DNA of 64,000 nt from Saccharopolyspora rhizosphaerae (GCF_003931915.1 NZ_RSAA01000005.1:1-64000); one strand, 5' to 3'. Shown: positions 16,832-26,189, numbered from the stretch's first letter. Numbers and translations: made by a program. Notes: generated by a model not told the origin, from the sequence alone.

Positions 16832-17230
16832 ATGTCGAGAACGACGTTGCGCAGCAAGGGCTTCACGGCCACCGTGGCCGTCGCGGGGGGCTTGCTGCTG
16901 GCCGGGTCGAGCATGGGCCTGGCTGCTGCCGAGACCGGTACCGAGCAGGACGAGGTCACGCAGGCCATGGATCGCGCCTGCCAGGACGGGTACCTGTGCG
17001 TCTGGTCCGAGCCCGGGGGACGTGGCGAACGCGTCGACCTGTACGTGTGCGGCCCGACCGACCTGCCCTGGGCCGTCGGTTCCTGGTACAACAACCAGTT
17101 CACCGGGACCGTCGCGAGCTTCTGGGGGCCGGACGCCAACGGGCAGCTGGTCGAGCAGTACTCGTCCGAGGCGCCCGAGCTCAGCCACGACAACCGCGGT
17201 TTCGAGACGACGCAGATCAATCCGTGCTGA
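16832..17230 (+). CDS. Secreted peptidase-inhibitor family I36-like protein
   Basis: The 132-residue protein has a signal peptide (basic start, hydrophobic TVAVAGGLLLAGSSMGLAAA). The mature part contains CQDGYLCVWSEPGGRGERVDLYVCG, the crystallin-like pattern of actinomycete I36 inhibitors (relatives of SMPI). Four cysteines remain after cleavage, fitting two disulfides. It is expected to be extracellular; inhibition of metalloproteases is known only for the founder. ATG 16832 follows GGAGGAAAG. It stands alone, with its own promoter region upstream. Confidence 0.8.
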   Translation: MSRTTLRSKGFTATVAVAGGLLLAGSSMGLAAAETGTEQDEVTQAMDRACQDGYLCVWSEPGGRGERVDLYVCGPTDLPWAVGSWYNNQFTGTVASFWGPDANGQLVEQYSSEAPELSHDNRGFETTQINPC

Positions 17231-17417
17231 CCTTGCTGTGACATGACAGGAACCGCTCGGCCACCGCCGCCGTGCTCGGTGGTGGCCCGGGCGGAGCCGA
17301 CTGGGGGTGGGGACTCGGCACACGTGGTCGATCCTCGCGCAGGAAGTCGAGGACCACGGCCGCCGCGCGCGGTCGTGGTCGTCGGCGTGCCGCACCGGTG
17401 ATGGCACGATGGGCTCC

Positions 17418-18308
17418 ATGACGCGATGGAGCAGCGAGCAGTTGCCGGACCTGGCCGGGAAGACGGTCGTCATCACCGGCGCGAACAGCGGACTCGGGCT
17501 GGAGACGGCGCAGGCGCTCGGACGCGCGGGCGCGCACGTCGTGCTGGCCGTGCGCGACGTCGCCAAGGGTGACCGGGCGGCGGGGAGCGTGCCGGGATCG
17601 GCCGAGGTGCGCCGGCTCGACCTCGGTAGCCTCGCCTCGGTGCGCGAGTTCTCCGAAACCTCGAACGACGAGATCTCGGTGCTCATCAACAACGCCGGGG
17701 TCATGTTCCCGCCGGAGGGCACCACCCAGGACGGGTTCGAGCTGCAGTTCGGCACCAACCACCTGGGGCACTTCGCGCTGACGAACCTGCTGCTGCCGCA
17801 GATCACCGACCGCGTGGTCACGGTCTCCTCCGCGATGCACCGGTCGGTGAAGGGAATCCGTTGGGAGGACCCGAACTTCACCGGCGCCTACGACCCGCAG
17901 AAGGCCTACGGCCAGTCCAAGCTCGCGAACTTGCTGTTCACCCTGGAGCTGCAGCGGCGGCTCGCCGAGGCGGGCTCGACTGTCCGGGCCACGGCCGCGC
18001 ACCCGGGCTACTCGGCGACGAACTTGCAGAGCCACGCGGGCAACGCCCTGTTGCGGCGGCTCATGTCGCTCAGCAACCTCGTCGTCGCGCAGTCGGCGCA
18101 AGCCGGTGCGCTGCCCACGCTCTACGCCGCGACCCAGGACCTGCCGGGCGCCAGCTACGTCGGTCCGGACGGCCCGTTCGAACTCCGGGGCTCCCCCACC
18201 CTGGTCGGCCGCAGCCAGGCCGCCAGCGACCCGGAAGCGGCACGGCGTCTCTGGACGCTGTCCGAGCACCTCACCGGGACCACCTTCCCCCTCCCCGCCG
18301 GGTCCTGA
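17418..18308 (+). CDS. SDR-family oxidoreductase (retinol-dehydrogenase-like)
   Basis: The 296-residue classical SDR has cofactor loop VVITGANSGLGLETAQ, INNAGVMFPPEG, TVSSAMH and the catalytic YGQSKLAN. It resembles the large group of actinobacterial SDRs related to retinol or protochlorophyllide reductases, whose substrates are mostly unknown; the Arg in VLAVRD suggests NADP. No clear ribosome binding site precedes ATG 17418; ATG 17409 is in frame and equally possible. It stands alone between the I36-type gene and the convergent GH1 remnant. Confidence 0.85.
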   Translation: MTRWSSEQLPDLAGKTVVITGANSGLGLETAQALGRAGAHVVLAVRDVAKGDRAAGSVPGSAEVRRLDLGSLASVREFSETSNDEISVLINNAGVMFPPEGTTQDGFELQFGTNHLGHFALTNLLLPQITDRVVTVSSAMHRSVKGIRWEDPNFTGAYDPQKAYGQSKLANLLFTLELQRRLAEAGSTVRATAAHPGYSATNLQSHAGNALLRRLMSLSNLVVAQSAQAGALPTLYAATQDLPGASYVGPDGPFELRGSPTLVGRSQAASDPEAARRLWTLSEHLTGTTFPLPAGS

Positions 18309-18336
18309 GACCGCTCCGGACGGAGTCGCGGCGTGG

Positions 18337-18634
18337 TCAGCTGAGGCCGTGGGGCGTGATGACGTCGGCGTGGAACCGCGCTCTGGACTTGGGCGTCCGG
18401 GCGAGGGTGGCGTGGTCGACGTCGACCAGGTCGACGCGCTTGCTGAAGCCCAAGGCCCGCTCGAAGGTGTCCAGCAGGGACCAGATCCGCGCGAAGCGGT
18501 CCCCAGTGGGCCCGTCGCGCCCGCCTTCGGTGACGCCGCCCCGCCTGGCAGCTGGAGGTGGCCGCGTCCCAGGCGAAACCGTCTGGGAACCGCACCTGTT
18601 CACCCCTCTGCGCACTCCTCGTCGAGCAGGTCAT
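18337..18634 (-). pseudogene. GH1 beta-glucosidase remnant: N- and C-terminal ends with a large internal deletion
   Basis: The minus strand begins MTCSTRSAQRGEQ and then VRFPDGFAWDAATSSCQ, the N-terminal signature of GH1 beta-glucosidases (FPxGFxWGAATSSYQ). After a frame change come VTEGGRDGPT and directly IWSLLDTFERALGFSKR, then VDVDHATLARTPKSRARFHA, which is the GH1 C-terminus (WSLLDNFEWAxGYSKR...VDYxTxxRTPKxSA). Some 370 residues of the barrel, including both catalytic glutamates, are gone, and a frameshift separates the ends. The start overlaps the stop of the VOC gene (ATGA), so the intact gene was probably the second gene of that operon. Confidence 0.85.
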
Positions 18635-19485
18635 CGCGTGGTGATGGTCAGCGGCAGGCCGTGCGGGTCGATGAGCAGCGGCTCGGGCCCGGGCCGCAGC
18701 ACAGCACCTGCACCCGCTGCGGTCATCGCGCCCACGGCGCCGGGCGCCTCGGCGACGCCGAGGCCGATCGAGCGCAGGCCGAGGCGGGATTGCCCGGCCG
18801 ACCAGGGGCTGGGCTGGGTCTCGCTGCGGAAGGTGAACAGTTCCAGCACCACCTCGCCGAGCCGCAGGTTGGTGATGACGAAGCCGCGCGGGTCGTCGCT
18901 GCGGACGAGCTTGCCGATCACCCGCGCGCCGAGCGTGCGGACGTAGAAGTCCAGCGCTTCCTGCAGGTCCGGAGCGGTGATGGCGACGTGGTCGAAGACG
19001 GGCCCGGCCTCGCGCGGCCGGTTCTGGTGCGCGGCATGGTCTTCGGCGGCCAGCTCGGGTGAGAAGACCTCGTCGTGGCGGACGGCTCCTTCGACGAACT
19101 CGAGCAGCGTGCCGTCGGGGTCGGTGAAGAAGGTGATGCGGACGTCTCCGTGGGCGTCCTTGGGGTGGGTGGTGAACTCGACGCCGGCTGCCCGGAGCCT
19201 CCCGGCCTGGGCGTCGACGTCACCGACCTTCATGCCGAAGTGCCGCATCCCGCACTGCAGGTCGTCGGGAACCCATCCACCGAGATCGCCTTCGCCGACT
19301 TCGACGAGCTTCACGCGTGCGGGTCCGGCGTCCAGCCACGAGACACCGGATTCCCGGCCCACCTCGGTGAATCCGAGCAGGTCGGTGTAGAACCGCCGGG
19401 ATCGCGCGAGGTCTCGGCAGCCGATCTCGACGTGCCGGATCGCGGCCGTGGCAGCACTCGGGTCGGCGGAATGGTTCGCGGTCAT
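18631..19485 (-). CDS. Two-module VOC (glyoxalase/extradiol dioxygenase-like) protein
   Basis: The 284-residue protein has two vicinal-oxygen-chelate modules. The first (IRHVEIGCRDLARSRRFYTDLLGF ... FFTDPDGTLLEFVE) and the second (FDHVAITAPDLQEALDFYVRTLGA ... LLIDPHGLPLTI) each show the beta-alpha-beta-beta-beta pattern. Such proteins bind a divalent metal and act as lyases, dioxygenases or resistance proteins; the reaction here is not predictable. It is followed with ATGA overlap by the GH1 remnant. The upstream region 19486-19882 divides it from the divergent xylose regulator. Confidence 0.82.
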   Translation of the reverse strand: MTANHSADPSAATAAIRHVEIGCRDLARSRRFYTDLLGFTEVGRESGVSWLDAGPARVKLVEVGEGDLGGWVPDDLQCGMRHFGMKVGDVDAQAGRLRAAGVEFTTHPKDAHGDVRITFFTDPDGTLLEFVEGAVRHDEVFSPELAAEDHAAHQNRPREAGPVFDHVAITAPDLQEALDFYVRTLGARVIGKLVRSDDPRGFVITNLRLGEVVLELFTFRSETQPSPWSAGQSRLGLRSIGLGVAEAPGAVGAMTAAGAGAVLRPGPEPLLIDPHGLPLTITTR

Positions 19486-19882
19486 CGCCCCTCCGGCGAG
19501 TCAGGTCCGGACGCCACTGGTGGTCGCGACCCGGTGATCATCGGTGCGACCGATGCTGCCACCGCCTTCTCACGCAGGGCAACGGAATGTCGGGGACACG
19601 AACCGGGGTTGGCCTCGGAAGGGGGAAGTGCCCGCCTCGCCGAGGGGGCGGGGGCGAGACGGGCAGCAGCGAGACTACGCCGTTCGGCGCAACGCCGACT
19701 CCTGCGACGACCACCACCCGGCGATCTCACCTCATCCAGCGATCATCGCGCTTTAGTTCACAGGGGGAACGAAAGTGGCTCGATTTTCGTGAGCGATGCC
19801 ACAGCGCACTCTCCACTCCACTGCTCTTGCCTCACGAGTCGCACACCTATTAGTTTGGCGCCCGTACTTATGGGAGGTGCAG
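19486..19882. other. Divergent intergenic region before the xylose regulator
   Basis: No gene is seen. It holds promoters for the VOC gene and the ROK regulator. A CGAAA...TTTCG arrangement around 19782-19799 (CGAAAGTGGCTCGATTTTCG) resembles the half-sites near the xylanase gene and might be an operator. A longer in-frame reading of the ROK gene starts at 19796 but lacks a ribosome binding site. Confidence 0.4.
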
Positions 19883-21130
19883 GTGGCCGAGGCAGCAACC
19901 GGCGGTGGCGCGCGATCCGGGGTCGACCAGACCGCGGTGCGGCGGACCAACCTCGCCCGCGTGCTCGAGGAGGTGCGCCGCGGCGAGGTCGTCTCGCGCG
20001 CCGACATCGCCGGCCGCACCACGCTCACCAAGGCCACCGTGTCCAGCCTCGCCTCCGAGCTCCTCGACCGGGGCCTGATCCGGGAAACCGGCTTGCGCCG
20101 CGACGGCGCCGTCGGCCGTCCCGGGCGGTCGCTGGAGCTCGACGGCGGCGGCATCACCGCGCTCGGGCTGGAGATCAACTCGCAGTACCTGGCCGCGCGC
20201 GGCACCGATCTGGCCGGACGCGTCATCGTCGAACGGCGCTTGAGCTTCGACGCCATGCGCTCCCACCCCGAGACCACGCTCGACCGGCTCGCCGGCCTCG
20301 CCCGCGAGGCCGTCACCGAACTCTCCGGCACCGGGTCCTCCTTCCTGGCGGGGATCGCGGTGGCCGTGCCGGGTCTGGTCGACGCCGAGACCGGCTGCGT
20401 CCGCTACGCGCCCAACCTCGAGTGGCGCTCGGTCCCGATCGCCGAGGCGCTGCGCGCCCGGCTCGGCAGCGACGCGCCGATCGTGGTGGACAACGAGGCC
20501 AACCTCTCCGCGCTCGCCGAGCTGCACGCGATGTCCCAGCCCGCCGCCGACCTGGTCTACCTGACCGGGGAGGTCGGCGTCGGCGCCGGACTGATCACCG
20601 GCGGACGTCTGCTGCGCGGATCGGGCGGGTTCTCCGGCGAGATCGGGCACATCCCGGTCGACCTCGACGGACAGCCCTGCGGGTGCGGGCAGCGCGGCTG
20701 CTTGGAGACCAAGATCGGCTTGCCCGCCGTGCTGCGGACGGCGGCACCCGACCTGGTCGACCGGGAAGCCGACCCGCAGGACCAGGCGCACGCGCTGCGG
20801 CAGCGGGCCGAGGACGGCGCCCCGGAGGCGGTGGCGGGTTTCGACGAGGTCGGCAGGTGGCTCGGCATCGGGGTGTCGGTGCTCGTCAACCTGCTCAACC
20901 CGGACGTCGTCGTGCTCGGCGGCTACCTCGGCACCGTCGCGCCCTACCTGGTTCCCGCCGCGATGCGGGAGCTGCGGCCGCGCGCGGTGGCCGGCGACGC
21001 CGCGGTCTGCCGGATCACCGCGTCCACCTACGGCTTCTCCGCTGCCGTGCGGGGAGCCAGCAGCATCGTCATCGAAGAGATCTTCCGCGACCCTCTGCGG
21101 ATCCCCGCAGCCGAGAAGCTCACCGGTTGA
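19883..21130 (+). CDS. xylR: ROK-family xylose repressor
   Basis: The 415-residue protein has an N-terminal winged helix ([46 protein letters not shown]) and a ROK sugar-binding domain with the zinc motif [17 protein letters not shown] and [11 protein letters not shown] repressors of this type bind xylose and control xylAB. GTG 19883 has a GGGAGG site at good spacing. xylA follows after 49 bases in the same direction, so repressor and target appear co-oriented and possibly co-transcribed, unlike the divergent arrangement common elsewhere. The symbol is inferred from family plus position. Confidence 0.85.
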   Translation: MAEAATGGGARSGVDQTAVRRTNLARVLEEVRRGEVVSRADIAGRTTLTKATVSSLASELLDRGLIRETGLRRDGAVGRPGRSLELDGGGITALGLEINSQYLAARGTDLAGRVIVERRLSFDAMRSHPETTLDRLAGLAREAVTELSGTGSSFLAGIAVAVPGLVDAETGCVRYAPNLEWRSVPIAEALRARLGSDAPIVVDNEANLSALAELHAMSQPAADLVYLTGEVGVGAGLITGGRLLRGSGGFSGEIGHIPVDLDGQPCGCGQRGCLETKIGLPAVLRTAAPDLVDREADPQDQAHALRQRAEDGAPEAVAGFDEVGRWLGIGVSVLVNLLNPDVVVLGGYLGTVAPYLVPAAMRELRPRAVAGDAAVCRITASTYGFSAAVRGASSIVIEEIFRDPLRIPAAEKLTG

Positions 21131-21179
21131 ACCGCTCCCGGTGCGCACACGATCACGACGAAGTGAGGAGTTTCAGGTC

Positions 21180-22337
21180 ATGACCGACTTCACCCCGCAG
21201 CGCGAGGACAAGTTCTCGTTCGGCCTCTGGACGGTGGGCTGGCTCGGACGGGACCCGTTCGGCGAGGCCACCCGCAGCCCGCTGGACCCGGTCGAAGCCG
21301 TGCACCGGCTCTCCGACCTCGGCGCCTACGGCATCACCTTCCACGACGACGACCTGGTGCCGTTCGGTTCCGACACGAGCGAGCGCGCGGCCATCGTCTC
21401 CCGCTTCCGCGGTGCGGTGGACGAGACCGGGCTGGCCGTGCCGATGGTGACCACCAACCTGTTCAGCCACCCGGTGTTCAAGGACGGCGCCTTCACCGCC
21501 AACGACCGCGACGTGCGCCGTTTCGCGCTGCGCAAGGTGCTGCGCAACGTCGAGCTGGCCGCCGAGCTGGGCGCCAAGACCTTCGTGGCGTGGGGCGGAC
21601 GCGAAGGCGCCGAATCCGGTGCCGCCAAGGACGTCCGGGCCGCGCTCGACCGCTACCGCGAAGCCGTGGACACCGTGTGCGCGTTCATCAAGGAGCGCGG
21701 TTACGACCTCAAGCTGGCCCTGGAGCCCAAGCCGAACGAACCGCGCGGCGACATCCTGCTGCCGACCGTCGGTCACGCGCTGGCGTTCATCAACGAGCTC
21801 GAGCACGGCGACATCGTCGGCGTGAACCCCGAGGTCGGGCACGAGCAGATGGCCGGGCTGAACTTCGCGCACGGCATCGCGCAAGCGCTGTGGGCGGGCA
21901 AGCTGTTCCACATCGACCTCAACGGCCAGAACGGCATCAAGTACGACCAGGACCTGCGCTTCGGCGCCGGCGACGTGCGCAACGCGTTCTTCCTGGTCGA
22001 CCTGCTGGAGAACGGCGGCTACGAGGGACCGCGGCACTTCGACTTCAAGCCACCGCGCACCGAGGACTACGACGGCGTCTGGGCCTCGGCCGCGGGCTGC
22101 ATGCGCAACTACCTGATCCTCAAGGAACGCGCGGCGGCCTTCCGCGCCGACCCGCGGGTGAAGGAGGCGCTGGAAGCGGCCCGCACCACCGAGCTGTCCA
22201 CCCCGACCCTCGCCTCCGGGGAGGCGGTGTCGGACGTGCTGGCCGAGGACTTCGACGTCGACGCCGCAGCAGCCCGCGGCATGCACTTCGAGCGGCTGGA
22301 CCAGCTCGCGCTGGACCACCTGCTCGGCGTGCGCTGA
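21180..22337 (+). CDS. xylA: Xylose isomerase
   Basis: The 385-residue enzyme interconverts D-xylose and D-xylulose in the cytoplasm. Signatures of the shorter actinobacterial class are present: [15 protein letters not shown], the catalytic His55 in [21 protein letters not shown], the metal ligand in [26 protein letters not shown] and the Asp/His set in [20 protein letters not shown]. Length matches Streptomyces enzymes. ATG 21180 follows GAGGAG. It lies between the ROK repressor and xylulokinase. Confidence 0.96.
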   Translation: MTDFTPQREDKFSFGLWTVGWLGRDPFGEATRSPLDPVEAVHRLSDLGAYGITFHDDDLVPFGSDTSERAAIVSRFRGAVDETGLAVPMVTTNLFSHPVFKDGAFTANDRDVRRFALRKVLRNVELAAELGAKTFVAWGGREGAESGAAKDVRAALDRYREAVDTVCAFIKERGYDLKLALEPKPNEPRGDILLPTVGHALAFINELEHGDIVGVNPEVGHEQMAGLNFAHGIAQALWAGKLFHIDLNGQNGIKYDQDLRFGAGDVRNAFFLVDLLENGGYEGPRHFDFKPPRTEDYDGVWASAAGCMRNYLILKERAAAFRADPRVKEALEAARTTELSTPTLASGEAVSDVLAEDFDVDAAAARGMHFERLDQLALDHLLGVR

Positions 22338-22344
22338 CGTGATC

Positions 22345-22367
22345 GCGTGATCGGAGTCCGATCACGC
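22345..22367. repeat. Perfect 10-bp inverted repeat after xylA
   Basis: GCGTGATCGG, spacer AGT, CCGATCACGC begins seven bases after the xylA stop. It could be a hairpin limiting readthrough into xylB or an operator; the sequence alone does not decide. Confidence 0.6.
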
Positions 22368-22394
22368 AGAATTGGTCCCGGTCGGATCCGACTC

Positions 22395-22428
22395 CGGCCC
22401 GGGGAGGCCGCGCGGCCTCCCCGGGCCG
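22395..22428 (+). repeat. Strong 16-bp GC hairpin in the xylA-xylB gap
   Basis: CGGCCCGGGGAGGCCG, two bases CG, then its exact reverse complement. It ends 24 bases before the xylB ATG. As RNA it would form a very stable hairpin that could protect the xylA 3' end or reduce xylB expression. There is no T run. Confidence 0.7.
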
Positions 22429-22452
22429 CACGAGCCCGAAGGATGGCGCGCA

Positions 22453-23862
22453 ATGCTGGTGCTAGGCATCGACTCGTCGACCCAGTCCACCAAGGCGCTG
22501 GTGGTCGACGCCGACAGCGGCGAGGTCGTCGCCGAGGCCAAGGCGTCGCACCCGGACGGCACCGAGGTCGACCCCAAGGCGTGGTGGGACGCGGCGCAGA
22601 GCGCCATCGGCGAGGCCGTTGCCCGGGCACCCGGCCGCATCGAGGCGGTGTCGGTCGGCGGGCAGCAGCACGGCATGGTGGCTCTCGACGACCAGGGTGA
22701 GGTCGTCCGCGACGCCCTGCTGTGGAACGACACCCGCTCGGCCCCGCAGGCAGACGAGCTCACCGCGCGGCACGGCGCGAAGGAGCTGGCCGCCCGGACC
22801 GGTTCGGTGCCGGTCGCCAGCTTCACCATCACCAAGCTCGCGTGGCTGGCGCACAACGAGCCCCAGCACGCCGACCGGGTCGCGCAGGTGCTGCTCCCGC
22901 ACGACTGGGTGAGCTGGCAGCTCGCGGGCCGGCCGGAGCGCACCTGGACCGACCACGGCGACGCCTCGGGCACCGGCTACTACTCCCCCACCACCGGCGA
23001 GTGGCTGCCGGACCTGCTCACCGACGCCATGGCCGGCCGCACCCCCGCGGTTCCCGAAGTGCTCGCACCGAACGCACGGGCCGGGCAGGCTGCGCTGCCC
23101 GGCATCGAGGGCGCGACGATCGGGGTCGGCACCGGCGACAACATGGCCGCCGCCCTCGGTCTGGGCCTCAAGCCCGGTGACGTGGCGGTCTCGCTGGGCA
23201 CCTCCGGTGCCGTGTTCGCCCCCGCCGAGCAGGCCAGCGCCGACGAGACCGGCACCGTCGCGGGCTTCTGCGACGCGACCGGCCGCTACCTGCCGCTGGT
23301 GTGCACGCTCAACGCCGCACGCGTGCTGACCTCGACCGCGCAGGTGCTCGACACCGACCTGGAAGGGCTGTCGCGGCTGGCGCTGTCGGCCGAGCCCGGT
23401 GCGGGCGGGCTGAGCCTGCTGCCGTACCTGGAGGGCGAACGCACCCCGAACCTGCCGGAGGCGACCGGCACGCTGACCGGCCTGACCGGCGCGAACATGA
23501 CACCGCAGAACCTGGCTCGGGCCGCCGTCGAAGGGATGCTGTGCGGCATGGCCGACGCCATCGAGGCGCTGCGCGACACCGGCGCCGAGGTCCGCCGCGT
23601 CCTGCTCATCGGTGGCGCCGCGCGCTCCGAAGCGGTGCAGGGCATCGCGCCGAGCCTGTTCGGCGTTGACGTCGACGTCCCGGACCCCGCCGAGTACGTC
23701 GCCCTCGGTGCCGCCAAGCAGGCGGCCTGGGCCTGCTCGGGAGCGGCCACCCCACCGGAGTGGGAGGTCGCGGGCACCCGGCGCGCCGTCGGCGACGACA
23801 CCAGCGGCCGCGCAGTCCGCGCCGCCTACAGCCGGGCCCGCAACCAGGTCCACGGCATCTGA
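22453..23862 (+). CDS. xylB: Xylulokinase
   Basis: The 469-residue FGGY-family sugar kinase phosphorylates D-xylulose to xylulose 5-phosphate. It has the phosphate-1 loop LGIDSSTQSTKALVVD, VGGQQHGMVALD and LLWNDTRS with the catalytic Asp region, VGTGDNMAAALG, VSLGTSGAVFAP and the C-terminal GGAARSEAVQGI motif. The start ATG lies after GAAGGATGG; the N-terminal match with relatives begins exactly here. It follows xylA in one operon, separated by two hairpins. Confidence 0.93.
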   Translation: MLVLGIDSSTQSTKALVVDADSGEVVAEAKASHPDGTEVDPKAWWDAAQSAIGEAVARAPGRIEAVSVGGQQHGMVALDDQGEVVRDALLWNDTRSAPQADELTARHGAKELAARTGSVPVASFTITKLAWLAHNEPQHADRVAQVLLPHDWVSWQLAGRPERTWTDHGDASGTGYYSPTTGEWLPDLLTDAMAGRTPAVPEVLAPNARAGQAALPGIEGATIGVGTGDNMAAALGLGLKPGDVAVSLGTSGAVFAPAEQASADETGTVAGFCDATGRYLPLVCTLNAARVLTSTAQVLDTDLEGLSRLALSAEPGAGGLSLLPYLEGERTPNLPEATGTLTGLTGANMTPQNLARAAVEGMLCGMADAIEALRDTGAEVRRVLLIGGAARSEAVQGIAPSLFGVDVDVPDPAEYVALGAAKQAAWACSGAATPPEWEVAGTRRAVGDDTSGRAVRAAYSRARNQVHGI

Positions 23863-23878
23863 CGCGGGATCGCCGCGG

Positions 23879-24397
23879 TCACGCGGCGGCGGACTCGGGC
23901 AGCGCCGAGGCCGCGAGGGCAGCCGCAGCCTGCCGGAGGAGTGCGAACGCGCGCGAGTTCGGCTCCCAGTCCCGGTCCGGGGCGAACCAGTCGTCGTAGA
24001 GGAAGACCGGTGGCAGGGCGATGCCCGAGCAGAGCTGGGCGCCGAGACCGGTGGCTTGGCTGCGCACGGTGCCGAGACCGAGGGGCAGCACCGATTTTCC
24101 GCGCAGTGCCTCGGCCGGGAGCATCGCGAGCCAGGACCGCAGCGGCGCGCTGCCGTGCGGCTCGTAGCGCGGCAGCACGACCGCCGCCGCCTCGACGCCG
24201 GTCAGCACCCGCTGCGTGCGCAACACCGCGGGGTGGCGGTGGTCGCGGGCCATCAAGGTGGAGTGGGGCAGCGCGCCCACAGCGATCTCTGTGACTTCGG
24301 CACCTCTGTCGCGCAGCTCGGCGGCGAGGGTGCGGGAGATCGCACCCGGCCGCGATCGACGGTCGAGATGTCCGGTCAGCACGGCGAACTCAGCCAC
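23879..24397 (-). CDS. NAD(P)H-dependent FMN reductase (SsuE-like)
   Basis: The 172-residue flavodoxin-fold protein shows a degenerate N-terminal phosphate loop (LDRRSRPGAISRTLAAEL), VVLPRYEPHGSAPLRSWLAML in the flavin-binding position, and ALRGKSVLPLGLG, matching SsuE/MsuE-type reductases. These supply FMNH2 to sulfonate monooxygenases during sulfur limitation. GTG 24397 follows GAGGAGGAG. A leader peptide of the Cys-containing HIDLLRVCSALC type lies 155 bases upstream on the same strand, strengthening a sulfur role. No monooxygenase partner is in the window. Confidence 0.72.
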   Translation of the reverse strand: MAEFAVLTGHLDRRSRPGAISRTLAAELRDRGAEVTEIAVGALPHSTLMARDHRHPAVLRTQRVLTGVEAAAVVLPRYEPHGSAPLRSWLAMLPAEALRGKSVLPLGLGTVRSQATGLGAQLCSGIALPPVFLYDDWFAPDRDWEPNSRAFALLRQAAAALAASALPESAAA

Positions 24398-24538
24398 GTC
24401 GCTCCTCCTCGATCCACTTCGGACCGAACAGGGGCGAGCGGGGGCACGACAGCATGCGGCAACTCCTGGAGCGTGGGAAGCGGGAGGCGCGTCGTGGCGC
24501 GCGAGAACCGGGCGGACACCCGTTGTGGAGAAGGCGTG

Positions 24539-24558
24539 CGGTAGCGGGAGCGCTACCG
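24539..24558 (-). terminator. Hairpin over the leader-peptide stop codon
   Basis: On the minus strand CGGTAGCG, loop CTCC, CGCTACCG forms a perfect 8-bp stem that contains the TAG stop of the leader peptide. A ribosome at the end of the leader would melt it, which is the geometry of translation-controlled attenuation. No T run follows, so it may act by Rho or by masking. Confidence 0.5.
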
Positions 24559-24648
24559 GTCAGCCGCAGCCGTGCACCGGCACAGCGCGCTGCACACGCG
24601 CAACAGGTCGATGTGGCAGCGCACCACGAGACCGGCCGAGGCTGTCAT
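24553..24648 (-). CDS. Cysteine-containing leader peptide (actinobacterial HIDLxRV type)
   Basis: A 31-codon frame reads MTASAGLVVR, then CHIDLLRVCSALCRC, then TAAADR. The HIDLLRVxSALC core is the hallmark of short actinobacterial leader peptides placed before sulfur-metabolism genes, and four Cys codons are clustered here. The known idea is that cysteine shortage stalls the ribosome and turns on the genes downstream. The frame lies between the stop of the MFS gene and the start of the FMN reductase gene, on the same strand as both, and its stop sits in a hairpin. Confidence 0.8.
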   Translation of the reverse strand: MTASAGLVVRCHIDLLRVCSALCRCTAAADR

Positions 24649-24747
24649 GCCGGTCATCCTCGCTCACGAGCGGGCCTGCTGTGAAGCACCCCTCGCACGC
24701 GTCCCACACTCCGGGCCGGGGCGCATCGGCACCCCGGCCCGGCGAGC

Positions 24748-25974
24748 TCAGGCGGGCTGGCGCTTCGACACGAACGTCACCGCGACCAGACCGACCACGG
24801 CGACCGCGGCGAAGGCGTAAAAGCCCCACGGGTAGGCCATGCCGGCGCTGAGCAGCGCGCCACCGACCAGCGGACCGCAGATCGCGCCGAGCCGGCCGAC
24901 ACCGCTGGAGGCACCGAGCGCGGTGGCGCGGCCGACCGCCGGGTAGTGGTGGCTGACGTAGGCGTAGACCAGCACCTGCGTGCTGAACACGAACACACCG
25001 GCCATCAGGACGCTCACGTACACCCCGAACCCGGGCAGCCGCACACTCAGCAGCGCGAGGAAAACCGCGGCGGCCGTGAACCAGATGAGCGTGCAGGTGC
25101 GCACACCGATGCGGTCGGAAACCCGGCCCGCCAGCAGGAGTCCCAGCACGGCACCGACGTTGAGGGTCAGCAGCAGAGCCAGCGCGGCGCCGAGCTCGTA
25201 GCCCGCCTCGCGCATGATCTCCGGCAGCCAGGTGTTGAGGCCGTAGACCAGCAGCAGTCCCATGAAGGAGGTGACCCAGAACGCCAGCGACGAGCGCAGG
25301 TAGCCGCCGCGGAACAGGGTGGCGACGGGGCTGCGGGAGGCCTTCTCCTCGGCGGTGAGCGGCAACGACTCCGGCAGGTAGCGCGCCAGCAGCGGCACCA
25401 GGGCGATCGCCGGCAGAGCGCCGATGACGAACATCGCCCGCCAGGTCAGCACGGAGATGACCACGATCCCCAGCAACGAGGTGACCACCGCGCCCACGTG
25501 GTAGCCGGTCATCAGCGTGGTCGTCGCGCTGCCGCCCTTGGCGTGCGAGGCCTCGTTGACCAGCGCGATCGCCACCGGCAGCACCCCGCCGAGCCCGAGT
25601 CCGGCGAGGAACCGCAGCACCCCGAAGACCAGTGGCCCGGTCGAGGCGGCGCAGGCCAGGGTCAGCACCGAGAACAGCACCACCGTGGTGATCATCAGCT
25701 TGCGCCTGCCGAAGCGGTCCGTCAGCGGCCCGACGCACAGCGCACCGATCATCACGCCCACCAGTCCCACCGAGGAGATCAACGAGGCCGTCGCGGGGGT
25801 GAGCTGCCAACTCGGGTCGCGCAGCAACTTCGGCAGCACCACTCCGAGCACCACCAGGTCGTAGCCCTCCAACGCCACCGCCGACCAGCACAGCGCGGCG
25901 ACGCCACGGGCTGAGACCCGCGGGGCGGCGGTCGGTTCCGGCCCACCGCCGGACTCTCCTGACGCCGTTCTCAT
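24748..25974 (-). CDS. MFS transporter, aromatic acid:H+ symporter-like
   Basis: The 408-residue membrane protein has about 12 hydrophobic segments. It has the AAHS signature EGYDLVVLGVVLPKLL in the first helix (Asp after EGY), GPLTDRFGRRKLMI between helices 2 and 3, RFLAGLGLGGVLPVAIALVNE, and YLPESLPLTAEEK in the central loop. The family imports protocatechuate, benzoate and related aromatic acids with protons; the substrate here is unproven. ATG 25974 follows GGAGAGGTGG, and longer readings are unsupported. It is divergent from the xylanase gene. Confidence 0.85.
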   Translation of the reverse strand: MRTASGESGGGPEPTAAPRVSARGVAALCWSAVALEGYDLVVLGVVLPKLLRDPSWQLTPATASLISSVGLVGVMIGALCVGPLTDRFGRRKLMITTVVLFSVLTLACAASTGPLVFGVLRFLAGLGLGGVLPVAIALVNEASHAKGGSATTTLMTGYHVGAVVTSLLGIVVISVLTWRAMFVIGALPAIALVPLLARYLPESLPLTAEEKASRSPVATLFRGGYLRSSLAFWVTSFMGLLLVYGLNTWLPEIMREAGYELGAALALLLTLNVGAVLGLLLAGRVSDRIGVRTCTLIWFTAAAVFLALLSVRLPGFGVYVSVLMAGVFVFSTQVLVYAYVSHHYPAVGRATALGASSGVGRLGAICGPLVGGALLSAGMAYPWGFYAFAAVAVVGLVAVTFVSKRQPA

Positions 25975-26189
25975 GCGAGGCCACCTCTCCGAAGTCCGAG
26001 TCGTGCCCGGCATCATCTGGTGGCCCTCCCCGGCGCCGACCAGCATCGTTTTCCAGTCAGTGGAACCCGTTCCGAGGTCGATACCTCCCGGTCGCGCAGG
26101 GTCACTCCGCCTCACCCGCCGCAGCCATCGGCACACGCTGTCCCGCGTCGCGATCCGGACGCGCACGGCCGCCATCTGCCCCCGTTGCC

